Positions 25,988 to 33,473 of a stretch of 44,089 nt of DNA are shown here, piece after piece. Source of the stretch: Candidatus Nitrosopumilus sp. (GTDB lineage: Archaea; Thermoproteota; Nitrososphaeria; Nitrososphaerales; Nitrosopumilaceae); the NCBI GenBank assembly GCA_029864335.1, contig JAOTTS010000018.1:1-44089 (forward strand). The letters run 5' to 3'. The first letter of the stretch is position 1; each line of letters begins with the position of its first letter. Both the position numbers and the translations under genes were made by a program. The notes below the pieces were generated by a model. It was not told the DNA's origin. It made no database searches and saw only the letters and a program-made list of their open reading frames with translations.

Positions 25988-26045
25988 CTAGTCAATACTG
26001 GATCAACCCTGCAATTTATATCAAATCCAATTATTCTGATTTTCA

Positions 26046-27026
26046 TTGCCTAGAAAAGTCAGGATGAGTAAAAATGGAATCCTGTGCGAGGTTAATGAAA
26101 AACGTGTTTACTTGGATCCTAAAAACAGTGATACAGACGGAATCAATTTTGTATCTCATGCTCACTCTGATCATCTTCCAACTAAAAACGGTGGCACCAT
26201 TTTATCATCAATTGAGACAAATGAAATAGCTAATCTTCGAGGCTTCAAAATGGAAAACCATGTAGAATCATTGAATGATTTTTCTCTAATTGACAGTGGT
26301 CATATTCTTGGTGCCAAGGGTTTGCTTTTTCATGATATCTTCTATACTGGAGATATCTGTACAAGAGATAGAGGTTTTCTAAAAGGTGCAAAAATCCCAA
26401 AATGTAAAACATTGATCACTGAATGTACCTTTGGATTGCCTGAATTTGTTTTTCCAAAAATGGAGGAAATTCAAAAACAAGTAAATGAATTAATTTCCGA
26501 ACTTTATGGTAAAGGCATACCTATAATCTTAATGGGATATCAATTGGGCAAAGCACAAACCATTACACAACTATTTGGTCATTGGGCCCCCCTTTACTTT
26601 CATGATTCCGTTAAAGACATGAATTCACTTCATCAAAAATTTGGAGTTTCATTAAAGGATGGGATTGGTCATTCAGATGCTGAAAAGAATGGATTGCTTG
26701 AAAAAAAACCTTGGGTGATGGTGGCACCAATGATGTCAAGTAAAAATAAATTTATTCAAGATATGAAATCAAAATATGGAGCAGTAACAATTGGGTTTAG
26801 TGGATGGGCCCAATCTTCTAGATTTTCTTTTGGAAGAAGGACTGATTATTCAATTCCAATGAGTGATCATTGTGATAATGATGAACTTGTAGAAATGGTC
26901 ATAAAATCAGAAGCAGAACAAGTTTACACAATTCATGGTTTTGTAGATGAGTTTGCCCAACAATTACGAAGGATTGGCATAAATGCTCAACCGCTAATGG
27001 GAAATTCTTTAGATGATTTTACTTAG
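26046..27026 (+). CDS. Metallo-beta-lactamase-fold nuclease-like protein
   Basis: A 326-residue protein with the MBL signature VSHAHSDHLPT (about 36-46) and DSGHILGAKGLLFHDI, FYTGDICTRDRG, SDHCDNDEL and IHGFVDEFAQQLRRIG as further metal and fold motifs. This pattern is that of the Artemis/SNM1/CPSF-like (beta-CASP-related) exonucleases and of archaeal mRNA 3'-end-processing-like exonucleases. The start is the TTG at 26046 (MPRKVRMSKN) or ATG 26064. TTTATATCAAAT at about 26010-26022 is a good TATA for the TTG. Substrate, RNA or DNA, is undecided. Confidence 0.83.
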   Translation: MPRKVRMSKNGILCEVNEKRVYLDPKNSDTDGINFVSHAHSDHLPTKNGGTILSSIETNEIANLRGFKMENHVESLNDFSLIDSGHILGAKGLLFHDIFYTGDICTRDRGFLKGAKIPKCKTLITECTFGLPEFVFPKMEEIQKQVNELISELYGKGIPIILMGYQLGKAQTITQLFGHWAPLYFHDSVKDMNSLHQKFGVSLKDGIGHSDAEKNGLLEKKPWVMVAPMMSSKNKFIQDMKSKYGAVTIGFSGWAQSSRFSFGRRTDYSIPMSDHCDNDELVEMVIKSEAEQVYTIHGFVDEFAQQLRRIGINAQPLMGNSLDDFT

Positions 27027-27258
27027 TTGAAAATTTCCTGCACTCACAATTCTCAACTAGACATGTTTCAGTATTTCTAATATGATCATGTGAAAAATGC
27101 TTGCATTTTTTGTTTTTACATACCCTCCTTTGAGATTCCTTTTGTACCACTGATTGGGCAATTGCGTTTGCCTTTTCTTTTGAATAACCTTTCTTATCCA
27201 TGTAAAAATGAACAATACTGTTGTACAGCAAATCTGGATTGAATTGTTTTTCTAACAA
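27019..27258 (-). CDS. Small Cys-rich protein, possible zinc ribbon (79 aa)
   Basis: The N-terminal half is helical (YNSIVHFYMDKKGYSKEKAN). The C-terminal half has CKNKKCKHFSHDHIRNTETC then LVENCECRKF, that is Cx4C, His pairs and CxxxxxCxC, suitable for one zinc ion. It starts with TTG and is convergent with the MBL nuclease gene (8-base overlap). It looks intact; function unknown. Confidence 0.65.
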   Translation of the reverse strand: MLEKQFNPDLLYNSIVHFYMDKKGYSKEKANAIAQSVVQKESQRRVCKNKKCKHFSHDHIRNTETCLVENCECRKFSTK

Positions 27259-27316
27259 GGCAATGTCTGGTTAAAATACGTGTTTCTCGTATTAAAATTA
27301 CATGATCCAACGTAGT

Positions 27317-27451
27317 ATGTTGATTTTTGAGAATTCAATTAAATCTCCTGAAACTAGAAAAACATATCTTTATCATCTGAATAAATTTCTGAAATTCTTT
27401 CACATAAAGGATTATGATTCACTGGCAGGAATTGAAACTCCAAAGATGTAG
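27317..27451 (+). pseudogene. N-terminal remnant of a tyrosine recombinase
   Basis: ATG at 27317 encodes 44 residues, IFENSIKSPETRKTYLYHLN then KFLKFFHIKDYDSLAG, followed by TAG. This matches the SAM-like core-binding domain found at the start of phage-type integrases (xFxxSIxSxxTRxxYxxxLxxFxxF). Nothing of the catalytic domain follows. It is a second, older integration trace besides the one at tRNA-Val. Confidence 0.5.
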
Positions 27452-27905
27452 GTTATGGTGGAGGATTAGACAGAAGAAAAGCGATGATGGAAAAAGAAAA
27501 TATCGAAAAGAAAAATCTGTTTGACGGTTTCATGATTTTAATTGTTTTATCTTAATTATTAATCGTGTCATTGGACATTTTGCCTGGGTTAACTTTGTTA
27601 ATTAACCAATTAATACGAACTTGAGTATGCTGTAGTGATAATTGACGTAAGTTTAATGCATTCAAAAATACGGTGGTAACAAATAATTGATACAAACGCA
27701 CAAGTGCAAAGGAAAAAATGGCATGTGAGTAATCTTTGACTGGACTTTTAACAAGGGAATATGTCCATGGTGCAAGGAATACAAAAAACTATGAGTATGT
27801 ACTAATTTTATATCTTATAGAAATACCTCTAAAAAATCCTGTTTGCAAGTCATTATAGTCTCTGGACATGCATAAGGCCTCATGCAATATGAAACATTCA
27901 ACATG
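27452..27905. other. Intergenic stretch with recombinase debris and one palindrome
   Basis: After the integrase remnant a plus frame reads YGGGLDRRKAMMEKENIEKK up to about 27555 and has no recognisable start. At about 27750-27792 a plus frame reads GICPWCKEYKKL, with one CxxC pair and an upstream in-frame stop, a possible broken zinc-ribbon gene. No intact gene is supported. Confidence 0.35.
27587..27608. promoter_or_regulatory. GTTAAC...GTTAATTAAC palindromic cluster
   Basis: GGGTTAACTTTGTTAATTAACC contains two overlapping GTTAA(C) arms like the other elements. No gene starts at the usual distance on either side, so it may be a leftover of a lost promoter. Confidence 0.35.
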
Positions 27906-28334
27906 CTAACTTTGAATTAATAGTGATGATTTATCATGAGTCTTTGATTCCAGAACTTGCACATCGACCTGTTTTAAAATTTCAAGTATCTCAAATGGAA
28001 TTTTGTTCAAATCAAAGTCTTTTTCAGCAGAGACATACACCGTTTCATTTCCTAATGGAAACTCCATTGTGATTACGTTTTTTCGGTAATATATGGAAAA
28101 ATTCATCGGTCCAAGAGAGAAGTCAAACTCCAGCAACATTCTTGTGCGCATAGCAGCTTCCATGAACAGCATCTCACGATCCCTCTCATCGACATAAAAC
28201 TGGATGTTATCTTTGGCTGCTCCCGTGATCAGGCGTCCGTTATCGTTTATGATTCCTGCAAATCTGATGTTACCATTAACGTCTCTGATTTTTTTGCACA
28301 GTTCCTTGTAAGGGAATTGAGCTGTTTGCATCAT
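27906..28334 (-). CDS. Thaumarchaeal family protein (DUF6659-like), intact copy
   Basis: About 142 residues from ATG 28332-28334: FPYKELCKKIRDVNGNIRFA, then GIINDNGRLITGAAKDNIQF, REMLFMEAAMRTRMLLEFDF, and the C-terminal IPFEILEILKQV. The order (helix, IRFxGIIN-xxGRL strand pair, long helix, four strands, helix) is shared with the broken genes at 32978-33433 and 41932-42310. The fold looks Roadblock/profilin-like, and I believe the family is DUF6659, from memory only. The start follows the stop of the upstream gene by 2 bases, so they form an operon. A longer frame upstream (to 28427) overlaps that gene and is unlikely. Confidence 0.65.
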   Translation of the reverse strand: MMQTAQFPYKELCKKIRDVNGNIRFAGIINDNGRLITGAAKDNIQFYVDERDREMLFMEAAMRTRMLLEFDFSLGPMNFSIYYRKNVITMEFPLGNETVYVSAEKDFDLNKIPFEILEILKQVDVQVLESKTHDKSSLLIQS

Positions 28335-28336
28335 TT

Positions 28337-28804
28337 CTATTTTGCACCTTTCACTTGAGTTCTCTGAAGAAACTCTGACCATGATTTTGCATACGTGTTT
28401 ACACATGCATGCTGATATTTGTCCCAAGAATCAATTTGTGACAGCTTGAACTGAATGTACATTTTTACGAAATTAGCGTATAGATCAATCTGAGATTCAA
28501 AAATATTTGCTGTAGAATTTAGGTAACCATCATAAACATTTAGAGTGTTTTGATCAACTTCCATTTTATCAAAATATTGCTTTTCAACCAAACTGCACGT
28601 TCCAAAAATGTCCTGTATCGAATGCAAGTACCTTGTGTACAAATCAGAATATTCTTGAAAGAGAGAAGGTATTTCAGACTCTAGCTTTTGTATTACATTT
28701 AATGTGCTGTCCTTCATAACTCCACAAACAGATTTTTTTTGGGATTCGCTATTTTTCTTAATTACATGTACTTGACTTGAATTTTCGTTAATTGTTTTTT
28801 CCAT
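28337..28804 (-). CDS. Helical coiled-coil protein, phasin-like in appearance (155 aa)
   Basis: After a polar leader (MEKTINENSSQVHVIKKNSE) the protein is one run of amphipathic helices (IQKLESEIPSLFQEYSDLYT; FESQIDLYANFVKMYIQFKL). Such long, aromatic-dotted helices resemble phasins or PHA-synthase PhaE-like accessory proteins, and some relatives of this archaeon make polyhydroxyalkanoate. There is no sequence motif to prove it. It is first gene of a two-gene operon under the palindrome at 28838-28854. Confidence 0.55.
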   Translation of the reverse strand: MEKTINENSSQVHVIKKNSESQKKSVCGVMKDSTLNVIQKLESEIPSLFQEYSDLYTRYLHSIQDIFGTCSLVEKQYFDKMEVDQNTLNVYDGYLNSTANIFESQIDLYANFVKMYIQFKLSQIDSWDKYQHACVNTYAKSWSEFLQRTQVKGAK

Positions 28805-28837
28805 GTAATGATTGTGTGTGTTTTGCTAATAACCTTC

Positions 28838-28854
28838 GATTAACATAGTTAATC
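28838..28854. promoter_or_regulatory. Palindromic element between divergent genes (GATTAAC-ATA-GTTAATC)
   Basis: A 17-bp inverted repeat lies between the helical-protein operon (start 28804, minus) and the C2H2 gene (start 28891, plus), about 35 bp from both starts. TATA-like boxes lie on each side (CCTTATATCC toward plus; GGTTATTAGC toward minus), so one bound factor could control both. Confidence 0.65.
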
Positions 28855-28890
28855 CATCCTTATATCCTGATTTTGGCATACTATACCAAT

Positions 28891-29178
28891 ATGAAAAATC
28901 CGTTTAGTAAAAGGAACAATTGTACACAGTGTGAATCAAAATTCTCAAACCATGATGATTTGGTAGTTCATGTAAGACACGAACATCATAAAACCATTCT
29001 AAAATGTGAGAAATGTGGTGCAGAATTCATTCATGAAAAAGATAGACTCCACCACGCAAGAAAGGAACGCGAGGAGGAGTTGCGAGAAAGATCCCACAGG
29101 GATTCATATCCGGAAGAATCTGGAAATACACAAGACAGGGTAACTAGGCATACCAGTCATTTTGATGACAAGTTATAG
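28891..29178 (+). CDS. Two-finger C2H2 zinc-finger protein (95 aa)
   Basis: Finger 1: CTQCESKFSNHDDLVVHVRH then EHH (C-x2-C-x12-H-x3-H-type). Finger 2: CEKCGAEFIHEKDRLHHARK, with a His pair that is less regular. An acidic/basic tail follows (REEELRERSHRDSYPEESGN). I start at ATG 28891 because TATATCC at about 28860-28867 is about 25 bases upstream; the in-frame TTG at 28873 would lie too close to it. Probable DNA- or RNA-binding protein. It shares its regulatory palindrome with the divergent operon. Confidence 0.75.
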   Translation: MKNPFSKRNNCTQCESKFSNHDDLVVHVRHEHHKTILKCEKCGAEFIHEKDRLHHARKEREEELRERSHRDSYPEESGNTQDRVTRHTSHFDDKL

Positions 29179-29241
29179 TTTAGTAAGAATTTTTGGAACT
29201 AGTTCAATCCATTAAAAAAATTATTTGTTTAGAATTTCACA

Positions 29242-29780
29242 CTAAAAATTAATTATCCCTTCAGACCACCACTTTGGATTATTATGAATCCAATCTGGAA
29301 TAAAGACGGGTTCATTAATTTTCTTGAGGTTTTCCTCTACTTTTTCTGGGTAAAACGTAACCTTAAACTCTCCACCATTTATCGTACCATACACGTCAAT
29401 TTTTGTCCTACCTGGCTCTTGCGGTGTGAATTCTCCATAGTATATTCCTGGAATTTCAGGATCTTCATTCAAAGTCTTTTCTTCATCTCTAATCTTGACG
29501 TATACCTCCAAGTCATCTGCAATACCTGTAATGTCACTTTCACTTGCAGGAGAAGACGACTCAAAGTATACCACATCAGATCTTTGCTTGTCAAAGTCAC
29601 TTGCAACGGTAATGACTACTATGGCATTTGGTTCATTAGCATTGGAGGTTCTGTCTTCCATCCGACATCGACTTTGTAGTCCCCTACAATCTGGGCTTTG
29701 TGTGCATATATTGGAATAATTTCAATCATTATCACGTTAATTGTAAATACCAATAATACAATTGCAAAAATTTTTCATAA
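29242..29780 (-). pseudogene. Exported protein with two frameshifts
   Basis: Three frames make one protein. ATG at about 29778-29780 gives MKN then shifts within an A5T5 tract. The next frame gives a signal-peptide core (IFAIVLLVFTINVIMIEIIP) and AHKAQIVGDYKVDVGWKTEP. A second shift near 29640-29665 leads to NEPNAIVVITVASDFDKQRS and on to the end (FIPDWIHNNPKWWSEGIINF). The VGDYxxxVGWxxEPP block is a recurrent feature of exported thaumarchaeal proteins with Ig-like domains. Both lesions are 1-2 base events. Confidence 0.5.
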
Positions 29781-29887
29781 ATCTCATTTGTTTATTATAG
29801 TCAAAATTCTTAGAAAAGGCGTTTGGCACAAGAGTAGAATTTAAGTTCATTGTCTGAAATTTCATGCTGCAGATCAAATCTATGAAA

Positions 29888-30370
29888 TTAGTTTTCAGGA
29901 TGGAATATTCCACTTCCAAAAATATATTCGTCATGTTTTTTTATCCATGCTGACTCTGGTAGGAGTTTCTTATTTACGGGATCTTCTGAAACATATTCTA
30001 TCCACGTTCCATCATCAGTTGCTAAATTATGAATAATTTCTTCAATGTTTTTTCCATCGATTTCAATAATTGCATCTATATTTTTTCCAATTAATGATTT
30101 ATCCTCACCATGTGCTACTACAACCCCATCGCTATCTCTAATTACATATACGTAGAGTTCCATCCCGTGGAATTCAGGATCAACATCAATCCTTGGGAAT
30201 GATTCTGTACCTATGTCATCATAAAGATCTATCGCGTCATTTACAAGACTAACTGCCATATCAGGAGTCTCTGAAAAACTATCCACAGGTTTAAGCTCGA
30301 TGACTCCTGCAACAATTATTAAAATTACGATAGCGGTAAGAGATATTCCAAAAAACATTAACTTTTTCAT
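29888..30370 (-). CDS. Stand-alone Cache-domain sensor, membrane anchored
   Basis: 160 residues: a signal anchor (FFGISLTAIVILIIVAGVIE) followed by one extracytoplasmic Cache-type domain with LYVYVIRDSDGVVVAHGEDK, SLIGKNIDAI and DGTWIEYVSEDPVNKKLLPE, ending YIFGSGIFHPEN. Cache domains bind small ligands outside the cell, normally fused to kinases or chemoreceptors; here there is no output domain. It may be exported as a binding protein or act with a partner. It lies just downstream of the C2H2 gene at 30389 on the same strand (18 bases), so the two are likely co-transcribed. Confidence 0.75.
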   Translation of the reverse strand: MKKLMFFGISLTAIVILIIVAGVIELKPVDSFSETPDMAVSLVNDAIDLYDDIGTESFPRIDVDPEFHGMELYVYVIRDSDGVVVAHGEDKSLIGKNIDAIIEIDGKNIEEIIHNLATDDGTWIEYVSEDPVNKKLLPESAWIKKHDEYIFGSGIFHPEN

Positions 30371-30388
30371 AATACTCAGTTCATTCCT

Positions 30389-30553
30389 TTATTTTTCACG
30401 CTTTGGTTTTGAATGTGCTTTTATCATATGTTTTTTTGTTCTTTCTGGATCAGTAAATGCCATATTGCAAATTCTACATGTGTTTGAAAAGACAGTTTCT
30501 CTCTTTAGAATATTTTTTACCATATTCCTATTGAAAGGTAAATTTGTTTTCAT
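30389..30553 (-). CDS. Single C2H2 zinc-finger protein (54 aa)
   Basis: A complete classical finger lies in the second half: CRICNMAFTDPERTKKHMIK then AH (C-x2-C-x12-H-x4-H), with basic flanks (MKTNLPFNRNMVKNILKRET; SKPKREK). It starts at ATG 30551-30553 behind a TATA-like CTTATAATG and the palindrome at 30589-30601. Likely a small DNA/RNA-binding protein. It is divergent from the winged-helix gene. Confidence 0.75.
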   Translation of the reverse strand: MKTNLPFNRNMVKNILKRETVFSNTCRICNMAFTDPERTKKHMIKAHSKPKREK

Positions 30554-30588
30554 ATCAAAATTAATCATTCAACATTATAAGGCGTTGC

Positions 30589-30601
30589 TTAACATTGTTA
30601 A
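30589..30601. promoter_or_regulatory. TTAACATTGTTAA palindrome, divergent promoter
   Basis: A near-perfect 13-bp palindrome lies 36 bp from the C2H2 start (minus) and 52 bp from the winged-helix start (plus). It sits just upstream of the minus-strand TATA box. Being in front of a regulator gene makes that regulator a candidate binder. Confidence 0.65.
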
Positions 30602-30652
30602 TTACACAGATTTACAACAATAGTTAAAGTCCCATTAATACTATCGTCAACA

Positions 30653-30988
30653 TTGGCAGAATCTAAAAAATACAGAGATAGAATTTACATTGTAAAAGAC
30701 ATCATTCTTACTCTTTCAGAATATGGCGAGCTGAATCAAACTTCCTTGTTTAGTTTTTGCGGATTAAATATTACCAAACACAAAGAGATTCTGGATAATT
30801 TAGAACAAAATGACATTATACAAAGAATAGAGACTGTTGAAGGAAAAAGAACCATAACAATTTTTAAAGTTACTCATAAAGGAATGAATTTTTGTCATGA
30901 GATACTAGAGCCATATGAGCAATTGTTCCCAAGGGGTGGAAAATCTTCACATTCTTCAGTAAATCTTGGATGTTTATTCTTTGTCTAA
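30653..30988 (+). CDS. Winged-helix transcriptional regulator (111 aa)
   Basis: TTG start. YRDRIYIVKDIILTLSEYGE, then LNQTSLFSFCGLNITKHKEI with recognition helix, and LDNLEQNDIIQRIETVEGKR with ITIFKVTHKGMNFC as the wing. This is the archaeal wHTH pattern of thaumarchaeal 'predicted transcriptional regulators'. There is no ligand domain. The last 15 residues (GKSSHSSVNLGCLFFV) overlap the convergent membrane gene and look less conserved. It is the only classical regulator in the palindrome-rich region, so it could be the factor that reads it. Confidence 0.75.
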   Translation: MAESKKYRDRIYIVKDIILTLSEYGELNQTSLFSFCGLNITKHKEILDNLEQNDIIQRIETVEGKRTITIFKVTHKGMNFCHEILEPYEQLFPRGGKSSHSSVNLGCLFFV

Positions 30989-31339
30989 ATGAAATTTAGA
31001 TGTGATGTCCTTATCCAAATCCTCACGTTTCTTCATATAATTGTTGTATCTTTTATTCCATGTACTAAGAGATCTAAATTGTTGCACTCCTGCAACTAAC
31101 CAAATTCCAGAAGTGACCAAAACGGCAGTCAGTAAAACAGTCAATAATATTGCAAATTCAGCCTCATTTTCTACCAAATGAAGGAATTTTGGGTGTGTCA
31201 GCAGGTATAGTGATATTCCTATTGCAAGGGGGGCCAAAATAAGTGCAGAGAATGAAACTCCCAACATCAATCCCTTTAGTTGCTGAATTTTTTCAATGAA
31301 AAGATCCATTGAACTTAAGATGTTATTGTTATCTGACAA
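30974..31339 (-). CDS. Two-helix membrane protein (121 aa)
   Basis: A cytosolic N-terminal helix (MDLFIEKIQQLKGLMLGVSF), two membrane segments (about 30-48, ALILAPLAIGISLYLL; about 63-85, FAILLTVLLTAVLVTSGIWL) and a charged C-terminal helix (WNKRYNNYMKKREDLDKDI). It may be a membrane scaffold. It overlaps the winged-helix gene tail-to-tail by 15 bases. Family not recognised. Confidence 0.6.
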   Translation of the reverse strand: MSDNNNILSSMDLFIEKIQQLKGLMLGVSFSALILAPLAIGISLYLLTHPKFLHLVENEAEFAILLTVLLTAVLVTSGIWLVAGVQQFRSLSTWNKRYNNYMKKREDLDKDITSKFHLDKE

Positions 31340-31468
31340 ATTCTTCCTCTCTCATATTTAGAAAATTTTGTTTTATGTGTTTTAAATTTATCATGATTAA
31401 TGAGAGTGTAAATCTTTCAAATAACCTCATTTCTAATATATTATCTATTTGTAGTATATAGCGAATAC

Positions 31469-31481
31469 TTAACAATGTTAA
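31469..31481. promoter_or_regulatory. TTAACAATGTTAA palindrome
   Basis: A 13-bp palindrome 35 bp before the start of the miniprotein at 31516, with TATA-like CTTATTAAAAA between them. The arrangement matches the other copies. Confidence 0.65.
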
Positions 31482-31515
31482 TTCAGTCTTATTAAAAATT
31501 AAACTAACTACAATT

Positions 31516-31617
31516 ATGAAGAAAAAAGTAGATGAAGACGATGATAATTTGGATAAAAGAAATGAAGATTGGTGGAGATTAGAAAAGTTTGAGATAGGAC
31601 GGAGGAGATTTTGTTAA
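31516..31617 (+). CDS. Charged miniprotein (33 aa), leader of a zinc-protein operon
   Basis: MKKKVDEDDDNLDKRNEDWW followed by RLEKFEIGRRRFC. It is highly charged with a single terminal Cys. It lies at the standard distance behind the palindrome and TATA and ends 2 bases before the ATG of the zinc-ribbon gene, so the two form an operon. Function unknown. Confidence 0.45.
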   Translation: MKKKVDEDDDNLDKRNEDWWRLEKFEIGRRRFC

Positions 31618-31619
31618 AT

Positions 31620-31811
31620 ATGACCTTTTGTTGTAAGGGAATATGCGATGACTTGGAGATAACCACAGTTTCAAATTCTCTACGTTATCAAGTAGGACAG
31701 AAAAGATGTACAATGTGTTCGATTTTTGTTGAAACAGAAAATCTAAAATGTCCTTGCTGTGGTGTACGTCTTAGAACTAAATCAAGAAATAGAAAACATG
31801 CAGTGAAATGA
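31620..31811 (+). CDS. Zinc-ribbon protein (63 aa)
   Basis: MTFCCKGICDDLEITTVSNS, then YQVGQKRCTMCSIFVETENL and KCPCCGVRLRTKSRNRK. It has CCxxxC near the start, then CxxC and CxCC pairs, making at least one zinc site, and ends in a basic tail. This type of small protein recurs in ammonia-oxidising archaea. ATG 31620 is preferred over the TTG at 31611. Probable nucleic-acid-binding or transcription-associated protein. Confidence 0.75.
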   Translation: MTFCCKGICDDLEITTVSNSLRYQVGQKRCTMCSIFVETENLKCPCCGVRLRTKSRNRKHAVK

Positions 31812-31819
31812 TTATTCCA

Positions 31820-31832
31820 GTAACATTGTTAA
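31820..31832. promoter_or_regulatory. GTAACATTGTTAA palindrome with a downstream conserved box
   Basis: A palindrome followed by GCATTATCTAAATAG. The copy at 32583 has the same palindrome followed by GGATTATCTAAATAG, so TGTTAAGnATTATCTAAATAG is shared over 21 positions. It lies 37 bp before the ATG at 31869. Confidence 0.6.
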
Positions 31833-31868
31833 GCATTATCTAAATAGCAATCTATCAATTAATGATTA

Positions 31869-31964
31869 ATGCAGAAGCAATTACTCCAAATGGGAAATAA
31901 TAATTGTACTGCAATCCTAGATACATGTACTAGTTTTGATTTTATGCCTCAAGACACATGGTAA
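31869..31964 (+). CDS. Possible miniprotein (31 aa) behind the palindrome
   Basis: MQKQLLQMGNNNCTAILDTC followed by TSFDFMPQDTW. It has two cysteines and is otherwise polar. Support comes only from its position relative to the palindrome/TATA unit. A second ATG at 31862 gives a 12-codon frame instead, and a non-coding transcript is also possible. Confidence 0.3.
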   Translation: MQKQLLQMGNNNCTAILDTCTSFDFMPQDTW

Positions 31965-32014
31965 AAAGTCCCAACTTGCTTCTGCATTATACTTTTAATT
32001 TCAATTTGAAGTAT

Positions 32015-32170
32015 CTAATCATCACTTCTAAAAGACCATTTTAATTCGCCACTATTTTTGACAAATTCTTCTGGTCGAAGTTTGTTGTGATCACTTTTGA
32101 TATGAGACATGTAAGTTTCAAGTGAAATAAAGTCTTGTTTGCAGATGGGACATATCTTACTAAAAGTCAT
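32015..32170 (-). CDS. C2H2-type zinc-finger protein (51 aa)
   Basis: MTFSKICPICKQDFISLETY then MSHIKSDHNKLRPEEF: C-x2-C-x12-H-x4-H, a single classical finger, followed by an acidic/aromatic tail (NSGELKWSFRSDD). ATG at 32168-32170, 36 bp from the palindrome at 32206. It is the third small C2H2 gene with this promoter type in 4 kb. Confidence 0.72.
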   Translation of the reverse strand: MTFSKICPICKQDFISLETYMSHIKSDHNKLRPEEFVKNSGELKWSFRSDD

Positions 32171-32205
32171 AAAGAATATAGGAGAAAATCGTTTTTAGTG
32201 GTTCC

Positions 32206-32218
32206 TTAACAATGTTAA
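32206..32218. promoter_or_regulatory. TTAACAATGTTAA palindrome
   Basis: The same 13-mer as at 31469, here serving the minus-strand C2H2 gene starting at 32170. CACTAAAAACG lies between it and the start as the weak TATA candidate. Confidence 0.6.
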
Positions 32219-32310
32219 TTATTTGATATATGTACCAAAATTATTTCTCGACATTTAATACAAAAAGAAAAATTTAAGCAGGAACCGTTCCACTGTTCTT
32301 GCTTTTGTGA

Positions 32311-32496
32311 CTAGATGGTACCTCTTCCAGTAATTCTCGTCATTCCTTCCGTTGATACTCTTGGTCTTGGAATGTCTTCTAATCTGGAGGTGCGTATGCC
32401 TCTCCCCAGATGCACTGTAAGGTTTTTCTTGACTGATTCAAGACTGGTTTGTTGGAATTTTCTGTAAGCATCTCCTGCCCAGTTCTGTTCATCCAC
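32311..32496 (-). CDS. Small basic hypothetical protein, possibly truncated
   Basis: The frame opens with GTG at 32494-32496 (DEQNWAGDAYRKFQQTSLES, then RTSRLEDIPRPRVSTEGMTR). The same open frame extends about 19 codons upstream (RHIKNRGTASEESDV) without an ATG, up to a TAA, so the true N-terminus may be lost. Basic and Arg/Ser-rich. The codons look coding. Family not recognised. Confidence 0.4.
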   Translation of the reverse strand: MDEQNWAGDAYRKFQQTSLESVKKNLTVHLGRGIRTSRLEDIPRPRVSTEGMTRITGRGTI

Positions 32497-32582
32497 ATCA
32501 CTCTCTTCTGATGCGGTTCCGCGATTTTTGATATGTCGTATTTACATATCTGAACTAGGTATGCTTTTCTTTTAGGTGTGGA

Positions 32583-32595
32583 TAAACAATGTTAA
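32583..32595. promoter_or_regulatory. TAAACAATGTTAA palindrome with the conserved downstream box
   Basis: Followed by GGATTATCTAAATAG (see the copy at 31820) and the start ATG 38 bp later at 32633. Confidence 0.6.
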
Positions 32596-32632
32596 GGATT
32601 ATCTAAATAGAATTTTAGTGTAATACAGACAT

Positions 32633-32842
32633 ATGAAAACAACACAAACTATTAGAAAATACAATGATATAACAAAAGAAGAATTTATTGAAGCAACACA
32701 AGAAATACATGAAAGTGAAACCAAACCGATTAAAATAATAGGTGATGAAGGAGCACCAACAATTCGTGAAGTGATCAGCAACCAAAAAAGACTTGCAACC
32801 ATGATGGAGTATTTGATTCAAAAAACAGAGCAAAACATGTGA
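32633..32842 (+). CDS. Hypothetical protein (69 aa) behind the palindrome
   Basis: MKTTQTIRKYNDITKEEFIE, then SETKPIKIIGDEGAPTIREV and a C-terminal helix (ISNQKRLATMMEYLIQK). Soluble, alpha/beta, with no cysteines. A clean ATG gene with a well-formed promoter of the repeated type. Family not recognised. Confidence 0.6.
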   Translation: MKTTQTIRKYNDITKEEFIEATQEIHESETKPIKIIGDEGAPTIREVISNQKRLATMMEYLIQKTEQNM

Positions 32843-32865
32843 TTGTCAGAAAAATAACAAAATTA

Positions 32866-32973
32866 ATCAGTATTTCCTTTGTGGTTTTTTACTGCCAAAA
32901 TGTTTTCGGCATCTTGCCCCTCCTGCAAAATCAAGAGAGTCTCAAAATCATTTTTAGCAGATTCATTTTTCAT
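32866..32973 (-). CDS. Possible miniprotein (about 35 aa)
   Basis: ATG at 32971-32973 gives MKNESAKNDFETLLILQEGQ, then DAENILAVKN and a short end; my reading of the last few codons is uncertain. It starts 5 bases after the stop of the DUF6659-like gene on the same strand, so it would be the second gene of that operon. Confidence 0.3.
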
Positions 32974-32977
32974 GGGG

Positions 32978-33433
32978 TTATCTGGATTGTACAACTTTCT
33001 TTATTTTAGTATCCTGTTGACTTGTATGTTTATCTGAAAAAATGTCACACTCTCCAAATGAATGTGTCACATAGTCGACAATCTTTCTTACGTTTACAAT
33101 TCTTTCTGCAGATATCAGAAAATGATACTGCTGGTTTTTTAATGGTATGCTGATTATGACTACATTGTCCCGATAAGTCACAACATGGTTGATGCATCCC
33201 AGGTTTTCATCAAACTCTCCTTTCATAGATATCTCTAATCTTGATTGGATGTACAGCATCTGCCTTTGTTGATCATTGTCCAACGGTTGTATGGAATCCT
33301 TGAAGCTTCCTGCAACCAACCTTCCCATGGAATTTATGATGCCGCAAAACCTGATCTTTGGTTTGTCACATATAGACTAGCAAAGAGTGTCAAGAAAACT
33401 GAATTGCTCAAAAGTTGAAGGTGTTGCAGTCAT
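32978..33433 (-). pseudogene. DUF6659-like family protein with an early in-frame TAG
   Basis: ATG at 33431-33433 reads MTATPSTFEQFSFLDTLC, then TAG (33377-33379), then in the same frame SICDKPKIRFCGIINSMGRL, VAGSFKDSIQPLDNDQQRQM and on to ISAERIVNVRKIVDYVTHSF. Aligned by eye with the intact copy at 27906-28334, the stop replaces a residue in the first helix (probably Lys, AAG to TAG). Restart at ATG 33326-33328 (MGRLVAG) would lose the first strand. The promoter retains its palindrome (33474-33488). Confidence 0.6.
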
Positions 33434-33473
33434 GTGTTCACTATGCTTAGTTTGTTTTGAATATAATTAATTG

